Assembly (NCBI GenBank): GCA_027922465.2
Contig: BQMF02000600.1
Coordinates: 62,001-126,000 of the forward strand
Direction: 5' to 3'
Length of the DNA: 64,000 nt
Source of the DNA: Turritopsis dohrnii
Taxonomy: Eukaryota > Cnidaria > Hydrozoa > Anthoathecata > Oceaniidae
This document shows, piece by piece, positions 33,752 through 44,851 of the stretch. A program made the position numbers and the translations under genes. Positions within the stretch are counted from its first letter, which is position 1. Each line of letters begins with the position of its first letter. The notes under the pieces were generated by a model that worked only from the letters and a program-made list of their open reading frames with translations, made no database searches and was not told the origin of the DNA.

Positions 33752-36559
33752 TCATAGTTCAAGATTCTCGTTAATCTCTACTAACTTGTCAGAGTATGCT
33801 TTGTAACAATCGCGTTCCTTCTGTAGAGTACTGATGATAACTTCTTGCTCCTTGACCGTCTTTTGTAGTTTCAGGTTAGCAAGTTCCAATTCTTTCACGC
33901 GAACGGCTAAGATACTTGGCTCGTTTCGCAAACACTTCTCACATGTTTTTCTTGCTGATGGCTCATTTTCCTGCAGGTTTTTGAGCACATTTTCGTCATG
34001 ATCGTTCACCGTGTTAGTAGCTGGTATAAATGATGCATTTGCCATTTCGTCTTCAAGCCACCTTGGCAATTTCTCGTCATCACTTTCAACATGACCTTTG
34101 TCATTAGCTCGAGTTCCAGATTCCAAATTTGATTCGAGTACGTCATCACTGCCAGTATTCATCGGGATGTAAGATGCATTAGCTATTTCGTCTTCCAGCC
34201 AAGCTGGCATTTTTTCCTCACCATCTTCTGTGCTACTTGCATAACTTTCTTGGTTTTCCGAATCTGGTTGGCTGTCCTTTACGTCTTTCAACGAATCGTC
34301 AAAATCTTTATCAAACCGAAAGCTGTCAGATTGCTCTAAGTTGGTCTTATCACTATTCACATTCACAGAGTTTCCATCGATACTTTCGCTAATACTTAAC
34401 AAAGTGGTGTGAATAACTTTAGAACTTAACACTTGTTCCGCAAGAATGATCGTACTCCAATATCGACTGGCCAAACCTGCTACCTTGTGAAGGGAACCAA
34501 ATATTGGTTTAGGAGAACAAACGATGTTTCTCCCCTTCACGTCAATGCCAAGCCTTCCATTCTTAATATTCCCCCAAGAGTACAAATGATTGTCCTTGGT
34601 AGCAACAACAGTAAATCCATCGCCACACGAACAAAGCACAACACCTTTACCAGTTAAATCACCACGAACCAAACAAGGTGACATTTTTGGTTTATTGTCA
34701 CCGACACCAAGTTGGCCGTGTTTATTACTTCCAAATGTCAATAAACGCCCATACTCGTCAATAGCGGCAGAATGAGATTTTCCAGAAGAAATGGCGACCA
34801 AGCGATAACTGCGAAGCGCTCGTACCGGTGTTGGTTTACGAACGCAGTGCACAATATCTTTGTTACTATCATGAGAGTTGTAATCTCCAAAATGGACTGT
34901 TTGATTCAGAGCCATTTTGTTGTATTCGTTGCTACCAAATGCCAACAGTTGTTTGTTTTTTGTGAGAATGAAAGTATTATCACGCCCGCAGGTAATCGAA
35001 ACGATAGAGGAATGACGAGCAGGTAATTGAACAATCTGTGGAGTTGCAAAATCATCCTCATTACCAAGACCTAACCTGCCATTTTCACCACAACCCCAAG
35101 TGAAAACATCGTGATCAATTGATAACGCAATAACGTGACTATCTCCAACCGCTATGCTATGAATAGCCGTTTCACTCAGACTGTCAATCTTAATTGGGCT
35201 CAAAGCTTTATCACCACAAATGTTATCAATACCAAGGCAACCAAAATAATTAGAGCCACAGGAGAAAAGTTCTCCAGAAACTGTTAAAATGATTGTGAAG
35301 TCTTCTCCACAAGCTACCTGCTTTACAGGAATACCATCAAAGAATGACACTTTCTTAGGGCTGCGATACATTGCTATGTTTCCATGGCCCAATTGTCCAG
35401 CAATTTCCATTCCACCTTGAACATGGGCCCAAGTATAGAGCTCCTTTTCAATTGTAACAACAGCGAAATGCGAAAAACCAGCAGAAACTTGAATGCCACT
35501 GCTGCCTTCTTTGAAGATGTCTAGTCGTTTGGGAATATTTACCCCACCACCCCAACAAAACACATCACTTGTTTGAGAAGTAACAACAGGCACAAAGTCT
35601 GATGCGACAGAGCTGATTGACCTTTGTGAAGACATCCTACGAAAAGGGTACACTTCAACCGATTGCTTTTTAACAATAGCTTTGGCATCATCAAACACTT
35701 TTAATGATAATAGTTCTTCAGCAGTTGGTCTGAGCCCTGGATCTTTTTCAAGCATTCTTTTTACTACTCCTTTGATTTCGCTTGAGTAATTTGCTGATAT
35801 CTCATCTGGATCATTATTAATTATGGACGTTATCAATTTCAGCTGGTTACTAGCTTGAAAGACCTTCTTCAATGTCAATAGTTCATAAATCACACATCCA
35901 CAAGCCCAAATGTCACTTTTTTGGTTATAGGGTTCTCCTCTTACCAGCTCTGGACTCATATAATAAGGTGTGCCAACACATGTTTGAGCTGCACCATATG
36001 TCTCTTCCAGCACTTTTGAGATACCGAAATCACCAAGCTTCACAATTTTGGCTTTTGTCAGGAAGATGTTCAATGTTTTGATATCCCTATGTAATATACC
36101 GTAGGAATGAATGTATGAAACTGCAGAAATCAGTTGTGCTGAATAACAGAGCACTTCCATTTCATCAAACAATGCATCACCTCTAGAAACAATTTTGTGA
36201 TGTAAAGAGCCATCATTGGCATATTCCATTTCAATGAAAAGAGAAGATCCATCAAAAAAATCATTGTAATATGCCACAACATTTAGATGATCAAGTTGAG
36301 ATAAAATTTCAACTTCATTTAAAGCTTCACTTCTTTCCTTGTCAGTGGCTCGACGCAGATTGATTTCTTTCCAGACGACAAGCTCATCTGTGATAGTCTT
36401 TCTGTATAGAACAGCTTCACCAAATGCACCTCGGCCTAAAACCTTAACTTTAGTGTATGTCTCCTCATTATCACCAGTATGAGATGCAAATGAATCATTT
36501 AGGGAGTAATCCAGAGGGGAATCCGAAAACCCATCTTCTTCAAAACTATAAAATGCCAT
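33752..36559 (-). CDS. NEK9: NEK9-type serine/threonine kinase with RCC1 repeats
   Basis: NEK9 (Nercc1) is a mitotic NIMA-family kinase that activates NEK6/7 in spindle assembly. The CDS is one exon of 935 codons (human NEK9 is 979 aa). Kinase domain about residues 35-290: GRGAFGE loop, Lys64 in VVWKE, HRD at 157-159, DFG at 177-179 and MSPEL after the activation loop. RCC1-like repeats (about 335-715) hold CSCGDGF-, CGSN- and [14 protein letters not shown] motifs. An acidic region follows, then a coiled coil near the C-terminus (about 890-930). The ATG at 36559 follows an intron acceptor (TTTTTTTCAG) by four bases, so an upstream 5' UTR exon is likely. Two copies of a WLEDE.ANAS.IP motif precede the coiled coil; vertebrate NEK9 has one. 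Confidence 0.93.
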   Translation of the reverse strand: MAFYSFEEDGFSDSPLDYSLNDSFASHTGDNEETYTKVKVLGRGAFGEAVLYRKTITDELVVWKEINLRRATDKERSEALNEVEILSQLDHLNVVAYYNDFFDGSSLFIEMEYANDGSLHHKIVSRGDALFDEMEVLCYSAQLISAVSYIHSYGILHRDIKTLNIFLTKAKIVKLGDFGISKVLEETYGAAQTCVGTPYYMSPELVRGEPYNQKSDIWACGCVIYELLTLKKVFQASNQLKLITSIINNDPDEISANYSSEIKGVVKRMLEKDPGLRPTAEELLSLKVFDDAKAIVKKQSVEVYPFRRMSSQRSISSVASDFVPVVTSQTSDVFCWGGGVNIPKRLDIFKEGSSGIQVSAGFSHFAVVTIEKELYTWAHVQGGMEIAGQLGHGNIAMYRSPKKVSFFDGIPVKQVACGEDFTIILTVSGELFSCGSNYFGCLGIDNICGDKALSPIKIDSLSETAIHSIAVGDSHVIALSIDHDVFTWGCGENGRLGLGNEDDFATPQIVQLPARHSSIVSITCGRDNTFILTKNKQLLAFGSNEYNKMALNQTVHFGDYNSHDSNKDIVHCVRKPTPVRALRSYRLVAISSGKSHSAAIDEYGRLLTFGSNKHGQLGVGDNKPKMSPCLVRGDLTGKGVVLCSCGDGFTVVATKDNHLYSWGNIKNGRLGIDVKGRNIVCSPKPIFGSLHKVAGLASRYWSTIILAEQVLSSKVIHTTLLSISESIDGNSVNVNSDKTNLEQSDSFRFDKDFDDSLKDVKDSQPDSENQESYASSTEDGEEKMPAWLEDEIANASYIPMNTGSDDVLESNLESGTRANDKGHVESDDEKLPRWLEDEMANASFIPATNTVNDHDENVLKNLQENEPSARKTCEKCLRNEPSILAVRVKELELANLKLQKTVKEQEVIISTLQKERDCYKAYSDKLVEINENLEL

Positions 36560-36563
36560 AAAT

Positions 36564-37085
36564 CTGAAAAAAAGATACATAACTTTAATACAAACAATAT
36601 TTATTTTTTACTTCTTTATAACCTGCTATATTATTTATAAGTAAACTACTTGATTTACTCTTACCGTTCAACTATTCTTCTGAAGCAAACATGACAAGGT
36701 CAACCAAAAGTGGTCTTTGCAAAGGACTCTTCATTACAAGATTGCAAAACATTACATGAAATCACAATTAGGTTCAATTGGACTTGTTCTATTATGCATT
36801 GAGTTTCTATAAGACAATGAGAAAAAGTCAATTGAAATCATGATTCTGTTTTGAGAGCCAGTTATTATGATGCCATCATCATAATCTTTTAACTGAATGC
36901 TCCTTCCCTTTACACTTGATGGGCGTTCTTAATGTTATATACTTCTGATAATTCTTTTTGAGTTATTCAGATTCGGATTTGACAGATTCCGGTCAAAAAG
37001 TTATCATATGGAAATAAAATAAAATAATAACCAATCAGAAAGACAAATTATGCTGTAACATAAAAACATAGAAGTGTCCTCCACC
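36564..37085. other. Upstream of NEK9 (intron / promoter side)
   Basis: Probably the NEK9 5' UTR intron and promoter. No upstream exon could be fixed. Confidence 0.35.
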
Positions 37086-37445
37086 ACATTGTAAAGAGAC
37101 TGGGCCCAAAAAGTCCTGATTCCTTGCATTCCGGAGTTGTATATCGTAACAAGTGTGGAGGCTGCAACGCCTCCTATTATGGCCAGACCAACAGACATCT
37201 CCATGTTCGCATAAGTGAACACACGGGAATTTCAGCACTTACAGGTGAGTCAATCAAACCCAAACCTTCTGCCATTAGTGACCACCTCAAAGAATGCCGT
37301 CACCATGCTTCTTTTAAAGACTTCAACATTTTGGCATCTGGGATATCAACTTGAGATTAAAGAGAGCTTATTCATAATGAAAGATAATCCCCCTTTGAAT
37401 AGAGCCATTAAATCAGCTCCTTTGTATTTATTTGACGGAGTGTAA
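37086..37445 (+). pseudogene. GIY-YIG endonuclease fragment of a Penelope-like element
   Basis: From about 37086 the plus strand reads a GIY-YIG domain: GVVYRNKC.GC, ASYYGQTNRHLHVRISEH, then SDHLKEC and FKDFNILASG. One frameshift near 37345 is followed by a frame ending with LEIKESLF, P.LNRAIKSAPLYLF and a stop at 37443-37445, the usual C-terminal signature of GIY-YIG retroelements of the Penelope type. The RT is absent. A hammerhead-like stem-loop follows about 80 bp downstream. Confidence 0.75.
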
Positions 37446-37525
37446 ATTTCTATATAACGTTTGATAATTACCCAATTAGCTATATTTTATATAAAAAAAA
37501 CATTCTTGTAAAGATTTTTGCTTAC

Positions 37526-37560
37526 TTGAAAATGGATGCTTGAAGCATCCGAAACGTTGT
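37526..37560 (+). ncRNA. Hammerhead-like motif downstream of the GIY-YIG fragment
   Basis: TTGAAAAT, then a perfect stem-loop GGATGC-TTGAA-GCATCC, then GAAACG. The layout is that of the hammerhead core (CTGATGA - stem II - GAAA), but the first core segment is changed, so it is probably inactive. Penelope-like elements are known to carry hammerheads in their terminal repeats, which makes the position meaningful. Confidence 0.4.
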
Positions 37561-38861
37561 ATAAAAATTTTTTTTATTATTATTATTCTTTTTCTTGAAT
37601 ATTCTGTCAAAGATATTGACTATAATTGGACAAAATTATTAGGGGTTAGCCACCCTGCTCCATGGTCCCTGACAATTCAAATTTAGCTGAAAGAATGGAA
37701 AATTTGGACCAGCCCATATACTTTTTTTTGCAACTTTTACAGAATGAACTTGAATACTAGGTTTGAATTTGCTGGGGATTTTCAGGCATATTATCAACAT
37801 TGAGTAATCAGTGCAGTAAGCAACAGGAAGTTAAAACAAGCTGACCGTCAATTTTTAACCGTTTCTCACAAATGATTAGCTAATTTTCAGATCATTTTAT
37901 TGTACAGAAATAATATTATAACACAATCAATAATAGTAATACAATTATATACATTTATAATGCTGCAAACTGGTGAGAATATCAATCTCAAAATTATCAT
38001 GAAAGTTCCAAAGTCATGAAAACTAAAAAAGTTACAAATAGCACCAGCTACACCCGCACCCGCAGAGTTCAATAATACTGTTCGATGTTTATAATCCGCA
38101 AACTCTTATCATGTTCTATAGCTACTAATAATAATGTCTAGAAACCACTGTTCCGGAGACAGCACATGTACAAAGTTCATCTGATTATTTGCGAGTTCTT
38201 CGGACCTCAATAATGTGCTTGATATGTGAAGGTAAATTGACCCCAGAATTGAATGCTACGTTACCAGAACTTACTTTGCTTTTTGTGATGAAGAGCGCGT
38301 ATCCCCGAACAATCAAACGCACCAACTTTTAGTGGAGAATATGTAGTGTATAAAATATATTACAGATTGATTAAGAAGGGTGAGTATAGTAGGGGAGGAG
38401 GAAAAATCATTGATTTACTGAAAATTTTTTTTTGCACATCAGGATGAAAGGAACTCTGAATTTTCCAATGGTGAAACCATTTTTTCAGGTAGTGGCTGGG
38501 AAGTCTGTTTATTTTCCAAAAAACGTTGTATTGGCGGCTAGTTTGTACATGGAAAGATCCATGAAAAAATAAAACATATTGGTCATGTTGCCTATTTGAT
38601 CCTTTTGTTTCAAAATTCCATTTCATGAATAATTAATTATTTCACGCAATAAAGAAAAATCTTTGAAGCTCTTTTTTTAGTGTTCATTTTTCGTGTCAGA
38701 GCCACTTACATTTGATGTTCCATTTACGAAACTAAAAAAGCTTTGTATCTTGAGATTTGGCTTTACTGAGAAGCTAAAAAATAGATCTAAACGCTTTTTT
38801 AAAAAAATTCTGAACATACGCGGTGTTAAAAATAAATTATCTTGCCAAATTATCAATCTAT
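37561..38861. other. Intergenic DNA
   Basis: No gene or terminal repeat was recognised. Confidence 0.4.
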
Positions 38862-39202
38862 ATATGTGACGTTCCAGGGGATTTTGACAACAAATGATAA
38901 AACGTTTTATAACCTTAAAACGTTTCACACTTTGTTTAAAAATGTTCTTTCAGTAACGAAAAAACGTTTTCTTGTCATGTGCGCAACGTTGTAAACGTTA
39001 AACGTTTTTTCGTTTTCGTAATAAACGTTTTTTGTTTTTTTTCGAAAAAACGTTTAAACGTTTTTACATAAAAAAAGATGAAAATGATATTTAAGTTTTG
39101 TTTTCAGTTACTCAACCCACTCAAAACACTTTAGCCTTCCGCTGTCCAAGAAGAGTTCCTAGTTGGTCTGGAATCAATGGAAAATAGTCGTCCAAGGACC
39201 AC

Positions 39203-39652
39203 TCTATAAATACCTGATTCTCCGTCTGTTTGTTTGTTTGTAAGTCACGCAAAATGGTAGATTGAGGTGTGAGCGAAATTATTTAATTGTGTGTCATGAA
39301 ACAATGTTTTTTGCTTTGTGAACTTTTTAAGAAGAGAAACCATTTTCGCCCTGTTTGATAGCACCCATGTTAGAGCGCATAACTTTTTTAAAACAAAACC
39401 TAATAAAAAGTTGAAGTTTTTTCTTCCTACGTTTTGAGTGTATCAACCATTGATTTTAAAAAATAAATAAGTAACACATAATGAAAAACCTGAAAAATAG
39501 TTAATGTAACACTGATGTAACACTGACTGCACACCAGAGGTTGTGACTTTTCCAAGTTGTATGAGCCGTTTATAAGGAAATTTGACGTTTATTGATACAG
39601 TAATACAGAGCACATAGACATGGGCGGCTAGCAACGCCGCCTTGGTGGCTAG
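39203..39652 (+). mobile_element. Non-autonomous Helitron, copy 2
   Basis: Starts TCTATAAATACC and shares GATTCTCCGTCTG and the following stretch with copy 1. It ends with the hairpin GGCGGCTAGCAACGCCGCC, then TTGGTGGCTAG followed by T, a textbook CTAG-T Helitron end. It is the reverse orientation of 22299-23143, with the middle deleted (450 against 845 bp). Confidence 0.7.
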
Positions 39653-39879
39653 TCATAAATAATTACGCTATAAATTGTACTGAATAAGTGTAGTTTTACG
39701 TTAGAATTTAAATCCTGGAATACGGTTTAATCCATAATACATAATGTCAGTAATAACTGGTGGCTGTAATTCGTTATTAAAACCAGTTATAATACATTTT
39801 GTATAACCATTCACTTGAGAGAAAAACATTGACATCATTAAACTCAATCAAAACAAAAGAACGCACCTTGTTCATAAAT

Positions 39880-41660
39880 GTGACTGTCCATGGGAAAAAA
39901 AGTACATTCGATTTACCGATATGCGCAAATTACCGGTAATTTTACCGGTAACTTAAGATTTTTTTAGCGATTACCGGTAATTATAATTTTTATCGATAAA
40001 TTTACCGCTTTACCGATAATTACCGGTATCGTAATGTAATGTAAAAACATTCCTAATGTGATTTACCGTGTTAATGTTTGTTTATACTAATTCCGCCATT
40101 TTTAAGACCCACTCAAGTCATAAATTACCTAATCGTTGGTTGTTCAAATATGTTTCTTTCTTGTTTTTATTCATGATGAAGTAATTGACGTCATTAAACT
40201 CTGAAACAAAACAAATCACCTGCTCATGAATTAGACGGTTGAAAGATCTTTTAAAAGAAAGGATGATGTGTCGAAAATTTATTAATGATTTTTTCTTCAT
40301 AGGTTTAAATCTTCCATTTAAAAAGACTGTGTTATTCAATTATATATTATAATAAACAGGGAAATTTTTGTAACAGTCCTTTGGTAATCTATACTCTTTT
40401 TATGTATATTACAGGTAACATTCGTTTGTGTATCAAAATCAACTCGTTACCTGGTTCTCATTCAGCTGAAAATAAGAGATAAAACAGTTTGTTCGAAATT
40501 TGGTAATAATCAAAACCGTCCGCTCTAATTCTATTAAGTTATTTTTGTAAATCCCATGACGAAAACTTTTATTTTTATTTTCCTCAGGGAAAGTCAGCTG
40601 AGACTTATTTTATTCAACAGATATTTCGCCTTCAACAAGTGGAGATGTGTCCTTAAAAAATCGATCATATTGCAGCGTTTTTAGTGATCTTTATTCACTT
40701 TTGTAACTTTATTCAGATAATATCCCGATAAAGAGTGAATTTGGGAAAAGACAAAATGAAAACATTTTAACGTCGGCTTGACGAGTTGCAAAAGTTCTCT
40801 TTTGAAATACTCACCTTCGTTTAAACATTAATACTACCTGTTTCCTACAGTTTTTCATCATAAGGTTTACGTGGAAGATTGTCTGAAAGCTCAGGGCTCC
40901 AAAACTCTTCCATGTCCTGGCTGTAAAGCTTGCGTGGATGCGCACTCTTCTCGCAGTAGTCAATGTTGATGATGGACAGTCGGAAAACCTGTGGCAAGGT
41001 TCCAAATGGTAGTTCCTCTGTCCGTTCGAGTCTCATTGTCATACAACAGTCGAGCATAAGAGTGTTAGCATGAAGTGATGGATTCAACGTAATTTTCCTT
41101 GTACAACCTTTCGAAGACCTTTACTGCAATAGTATTAATATTTTAGTCGAAAGATCCTGGGAACTAAATGCTAAAATTTGGTTTCATACTACTACAAAAA
41201 AATGTACACAAGAAAACATTAGGAAGATCGTTTATTTTCTTTGCAGTGCATATTCATCTAAAAACATTCGATTACTGAACATTCGATGTGAATTCTTTGA
41301 TGACTTTTAAGTATCCCGGAGGTAAAATGATTTTCAAATTATTATGCTACGGTAACGTATAACACAATTATATAAACGATAACTTAGGCATAACAGCTCT
41401 TAAAGCTATCTCTTTTCTCGTTTTAAAAACTAGTTCACACTTTACCAATAAAATTGGATCGATTTAGATTTACCGGTAAATTTACCGATAAAAGTATTGA
41501 TCAATTTGTGTACCGGTAATTACCAATAATATATAATTAGTTTACCGGTATAATGAAAATTTTACCGGTAAAAATATCGATACTACATCTTTAGCGGCAA
41601 AAATTCCCCGTATATTTTACCGGTAAAATGAAATGTACTTTTTTTCCCATGGACGGTCAC
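39880..41660. mobile_element. Inner GTGAC-type element (nest 2)
   Basis: Ends GTGACTGTCCATGGGAAAAA and TTTTTCCCATGGACGGTCAC; AAAT on both sides (39876-39879, 41661-41664). Subterminal repeats are ACCGGTAA / TTACCGGTA words at both ends, unlike any other member. The shared internal block is at about 40430-40540. It also contains a coding-like stretch on the minus strand (41108-40850). Confidence 0.78.
40848..41108 (-). CDS. Unassigned coding-like stretch inside a GTGAC element
   Basis: A minus-strand frame of about 85 codons without stops, ending TAG at 40850-40848. It reads like real protein: KITLNPSLHANTLMLDCC, then EELPFGTLPQVFRL and EEFWSPELSDNLPRKPYDEK. Candidate splice sites flank it (an AG about 26 bp upstream of the TTG codon; GTAGGA at the end). 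I do not recognise the family. It could be an exon of a host gene captured by the element, a transposase remnant, or an exon of an unrelated gene. The GC content is higher than its surroundings. Confidence 0.3.
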
Positions 41661-42597
41661 AAATACATTCGCAGGTAACACATGTAAGTATATTAACGCA
41701 CTGATTAGCTGGTTCTCATTCAGTTAAAGATTAAAGAAACAACAGCTGTTTCAAAAGTTACTACAAATAGAAACTGTCCGCTATAATTCTATTAATTCTA
41801 TAATAGAACGAAGTTGATAGAATTGCTATCTTGTAAATCCTCAAGGAAAAGTTACATGTTTATTTTTGTAAAGATGTATTTTCACTCGGCGAAAGTCATT
41901 GAAAATGGATAATTTTTACAGAAAATGTCAGATCTGGGAAAACCTTAATTATTCTTTTTTAAGAGACAAGTCACCTTCGCTAATTGAAGATGCACTTTTA
42001 GTCAAATTACTTCACAACGTTTTTAGTTATCTTTATGGACTTCATTTTGATTATTTTAAGGTTTTGAGATGAACTGATGAATGATGTGTGCGACTGAATC
42101 ACAAATCAGTACACTCATACGTGCGACCACAGTGATTGATATGGAAACCGGCCTTTAGTTTCGTCTTCCTAGGTAAACAGCTGCCGAACTAACTGCTCAC
42201 CGACTATGAGTGAAAATGATATTGTGTTCAGTATCTGGTCTTCCTTTAAGAATTTTGAGAATTAAATATCGTTTTTTAAGTTCTTTTTGAACTTTCTTAA
42301 CTTTATGTTTACTGTGGAGCAACCTGAAAGTAAAAAATTCAAGTTTTAAAACAATAAAACGTTTTTAACAATAAAACTTTTAAACGTTTTTAATGTTACT
42401 GCATAAAACGTTTTAAGAAACGTTAAAATGTTTTCTCTTTCTAATTCTTGAAACGTTTTTAAATTTTGGTAAAAACGTTTTATGGTTTTTATCAAAATGT
42501 TTTCTAACGTTTTTTTCTATTGTTTTTACGACATTTTTAACGTTTTTTGAAAAACGTTTTATAATTTGTTATCAAAATCCCCTGGAACATCACATAT

Positions 42598-43159
42598 AAC
42601 TGTCACCTTTATTTGTTTGCAATTTCTTGCAAATCTTTTCTCCTTGAATGAATGCTTGACCTTACAAAGTATACATCAAACAGGTAGAATGTAAATGCGC
42701 AAAGAATGCAAACAAAGAATAAAGCAAGTCATCACTTGATAATGGAATAAATCTGAAAAGCTTCGTAAAGAAACTTTGTTGCTGTCTTTAATTTTATTTT
42801 AGCTCATATTTTACATGGCATAATGGATACAAGAATAAAGCTTCATATTATTGATTTCTCCGATTTTTTTTATTCAAGAACTATAACAAACAAGATGACT
42901 GGGATGTCGAAAATTTTGCTAAAGCACATTGTCACAAGTAACAAAGTTATTCTTTTTACAGAACTGTGAAATAAAATAATTTTGATAACGGTAGTAATAT
43001 ACAAAACAAGTAGATCTAAACTGATTCGTCTGAAATTTAACTTGAAGACTTAAAGATTCTCAAAATACAACACTGCCAAATTGCTTTTGGTCAAATCTGA
43101 CAAAATGACTGTCTAATTCGAAATCAGCAAAATTTCATGGAAATTAGAGAAATTTCAAA
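42598..43159. other. Intergenic DNA before the BEL/Pao remnant
   Basis: No gene recognised. It could hold a decayed LTR, but no matching copy downstream of 47.3 kb was seen. Confidence 0.35.
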
Positions 43160-43501
43160 AATTGGTCCCAAATTGCCCAATTTTGTTGAAATCTGAAGTT
43201 ACGAAGTTCGAAATCATACCTTATTTAGTTAGTAAAAAGGACAGGAAATTACAAAGTGGGGCAGGTAGTAATTACAAAGTGGAGCAGCTAAAAATTATAA
43301 AGTGGGGCATAACAACCTGGAAGAAATTTGTAGCGAAATTGGCGGAGTTGAAAGTGGAAGCATCATTTGCGGAAAGCAAGAAAAGTATGGAAATGCTGTT
43401 GTTACAAGAAAAGATAGTCAGAGGCCAAGATGGATGTTTATCAAAAGAACCTTCTGACCTCATCAGCAATTTCCACAGATCTGTATCAATAAGATGACAA
43501 A

Positions 43502-44255
43502 TTGGAACAATCCAAAGAAAAAGTAAAGGATTGGCTGGAAATTCAAGATCAGAAAAAGAAGTCCATGCTACATTCGAATTTTCTGGCATCCGAAAACATT
43601 GAGTCAATGAATACCAAACCACATTGTGAGGAGATTATTGCAGACAATCTGACCCAGGTAGCTTCTGTAAGACCCAGAACTAAAACTGATAATGGATTCA
43701 AAATAAAAGCAAATGTCGTGTCAATTGATCGATTGAAGAATTCAGAGCAAGGAGATGACAGAGAACATGACGTAGAAGATGGAAATCGATCACTTGGATC
43801 CTCTCATCAACAAACGCAAACATCTGCAGATGCATTTGGAAAATTACTTCTGGATCTACTGGCCATGCAAGGTGTACCAGAGGCAGATTTGGATTTCTTC
43901 AATGGAAACCCGCTTGATTACAAATATTATACTCTATAACGTCTTTGAAGAGATGGTCGAGAAAAGGATTAAAGATCCACGTGGGAGATTAACACAGTTA
44001 ATACAGTATACCAGAGGTGAAACCAAGGAGCTTATAAAGAACTGCATCCATAAACCTCCTGAACGAGGATGTGTATTAGCTAAGCAGCTCCTTAATAAGA
44101 GATTTAGAGATCAGCATAGAATATTAGCAGCTAGTCGTAGTGAATTGATATCCTGGAAAAAAATTAAACCTGGATCTCCAGGCAGCAAGTTTTTGGAAAT
44201 TTTACATGTTCTTGTTAATGTGCAGTACACTAGCAGAAGGTCATTATTGGAATAG
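43502..44255 (+). pseudogene. BEL/Pao Gag fragment
   Basis: Read in two overlapping frames with one frameshift near 43915. Typical Gag motifs: FFNGNPLDYKYY, then RLTQLIQYTRGETKELI and LAKQLLNKRF..QHRI. The upstream frame 43162-43497 is probably the N-terminal coiled-coil part. Confidence 0.75.
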
Positions 44256-44359
44256 TATCGATTCGCCACATGATTTGAGTGCAATAGTAAGCAAGTTGCC
44301 AAATTACCAGGTAGAGAGATAGATGGAATTGTCAAGCCTTAGCAATTAGAACAGCAAAG

Positions 44360-44776
44360 ATGCGGGAGCCACAGTTAGCAGACCTACTCGAATTTGTAGA
44401 CCTCAAGAGTACTCTGGTGAACGATCCATTATTTTCTAGAGAAGCGTTGCATAACTTCCAGTTTCATACATCTTATGCAAGAATGTCAAAAAATGTTAAA
44501 CCTGTTCAATCCTTCATCTCTAAGATAACTTCATGCCCAGTTTGCGAAAAGAAGCATGATATCGAGCAATGGGAAATCTTTACAGGCAAACCAATTCAAG
44601 AAAGGTGTAGATGGCTATTAAAACAAAGATTGTGTTTTGGTTGCTATGGCAAAGGACATATACGCAGAAATTGTTCAAGTAAAAGAACATGTGGCAGTCG
44701 AAGAAAACATCCAACAGCATTGCACAAATGCATACCGAATAAAGGTATGGTTACCAATGAACAAACGGAAGCCTAA
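44360..44776 (+). pseudogene. BEL/Pao Gag-Pol zinc-knuckle region
   Basis: C-P-V-C...H.IEQWEIF, then ERCRWLLKQRLCFGC, GHIRRNCSS and ALHKC, the Cys/His layout seen between Gag and protease in BEL/Pao elements. Confidence 0.75.
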
Positions 44777-44851
44777 AATATCTGCAATAAAACAGAGCAA
44801 CCAAATGCTAAATTGAACAGTCATCATGTGTCTTAAAATGGAAGTATCAGC

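Larger units (their letters stand above)
38866..42593. mobile_element. Outer GTGAC-type non-autonomous element (nest 2)
   Basis: The left end is GTGACGTTCCAGGGGATTTT and the right end AAAATCCCCTGGAACATCAC; ATAT on both sides (38862-38865, 42594-42597). Both arms are packed with AAAACGTTTT/AACGTTTTT words. A shared internal block lies at about 41690-41800. The right end also recurs in a short decayed copy at about 49444-49529. It is interrupted by a Helitron (39203-39652) and by the element at 39880-41660. Confidence 0.75.

Noticed and set aside
34433..35026. Plus-strand open frames over NEK9
   Set aside because: They are antisense shadows of the long NEK9 coding exon and have no motifs.
36560..36580. 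Upstream ATG in frame with NEK9
   Set aside because: It lies in the pyrimidine-rich intron end just before the acceptor, so the ATG at 36559 is used.
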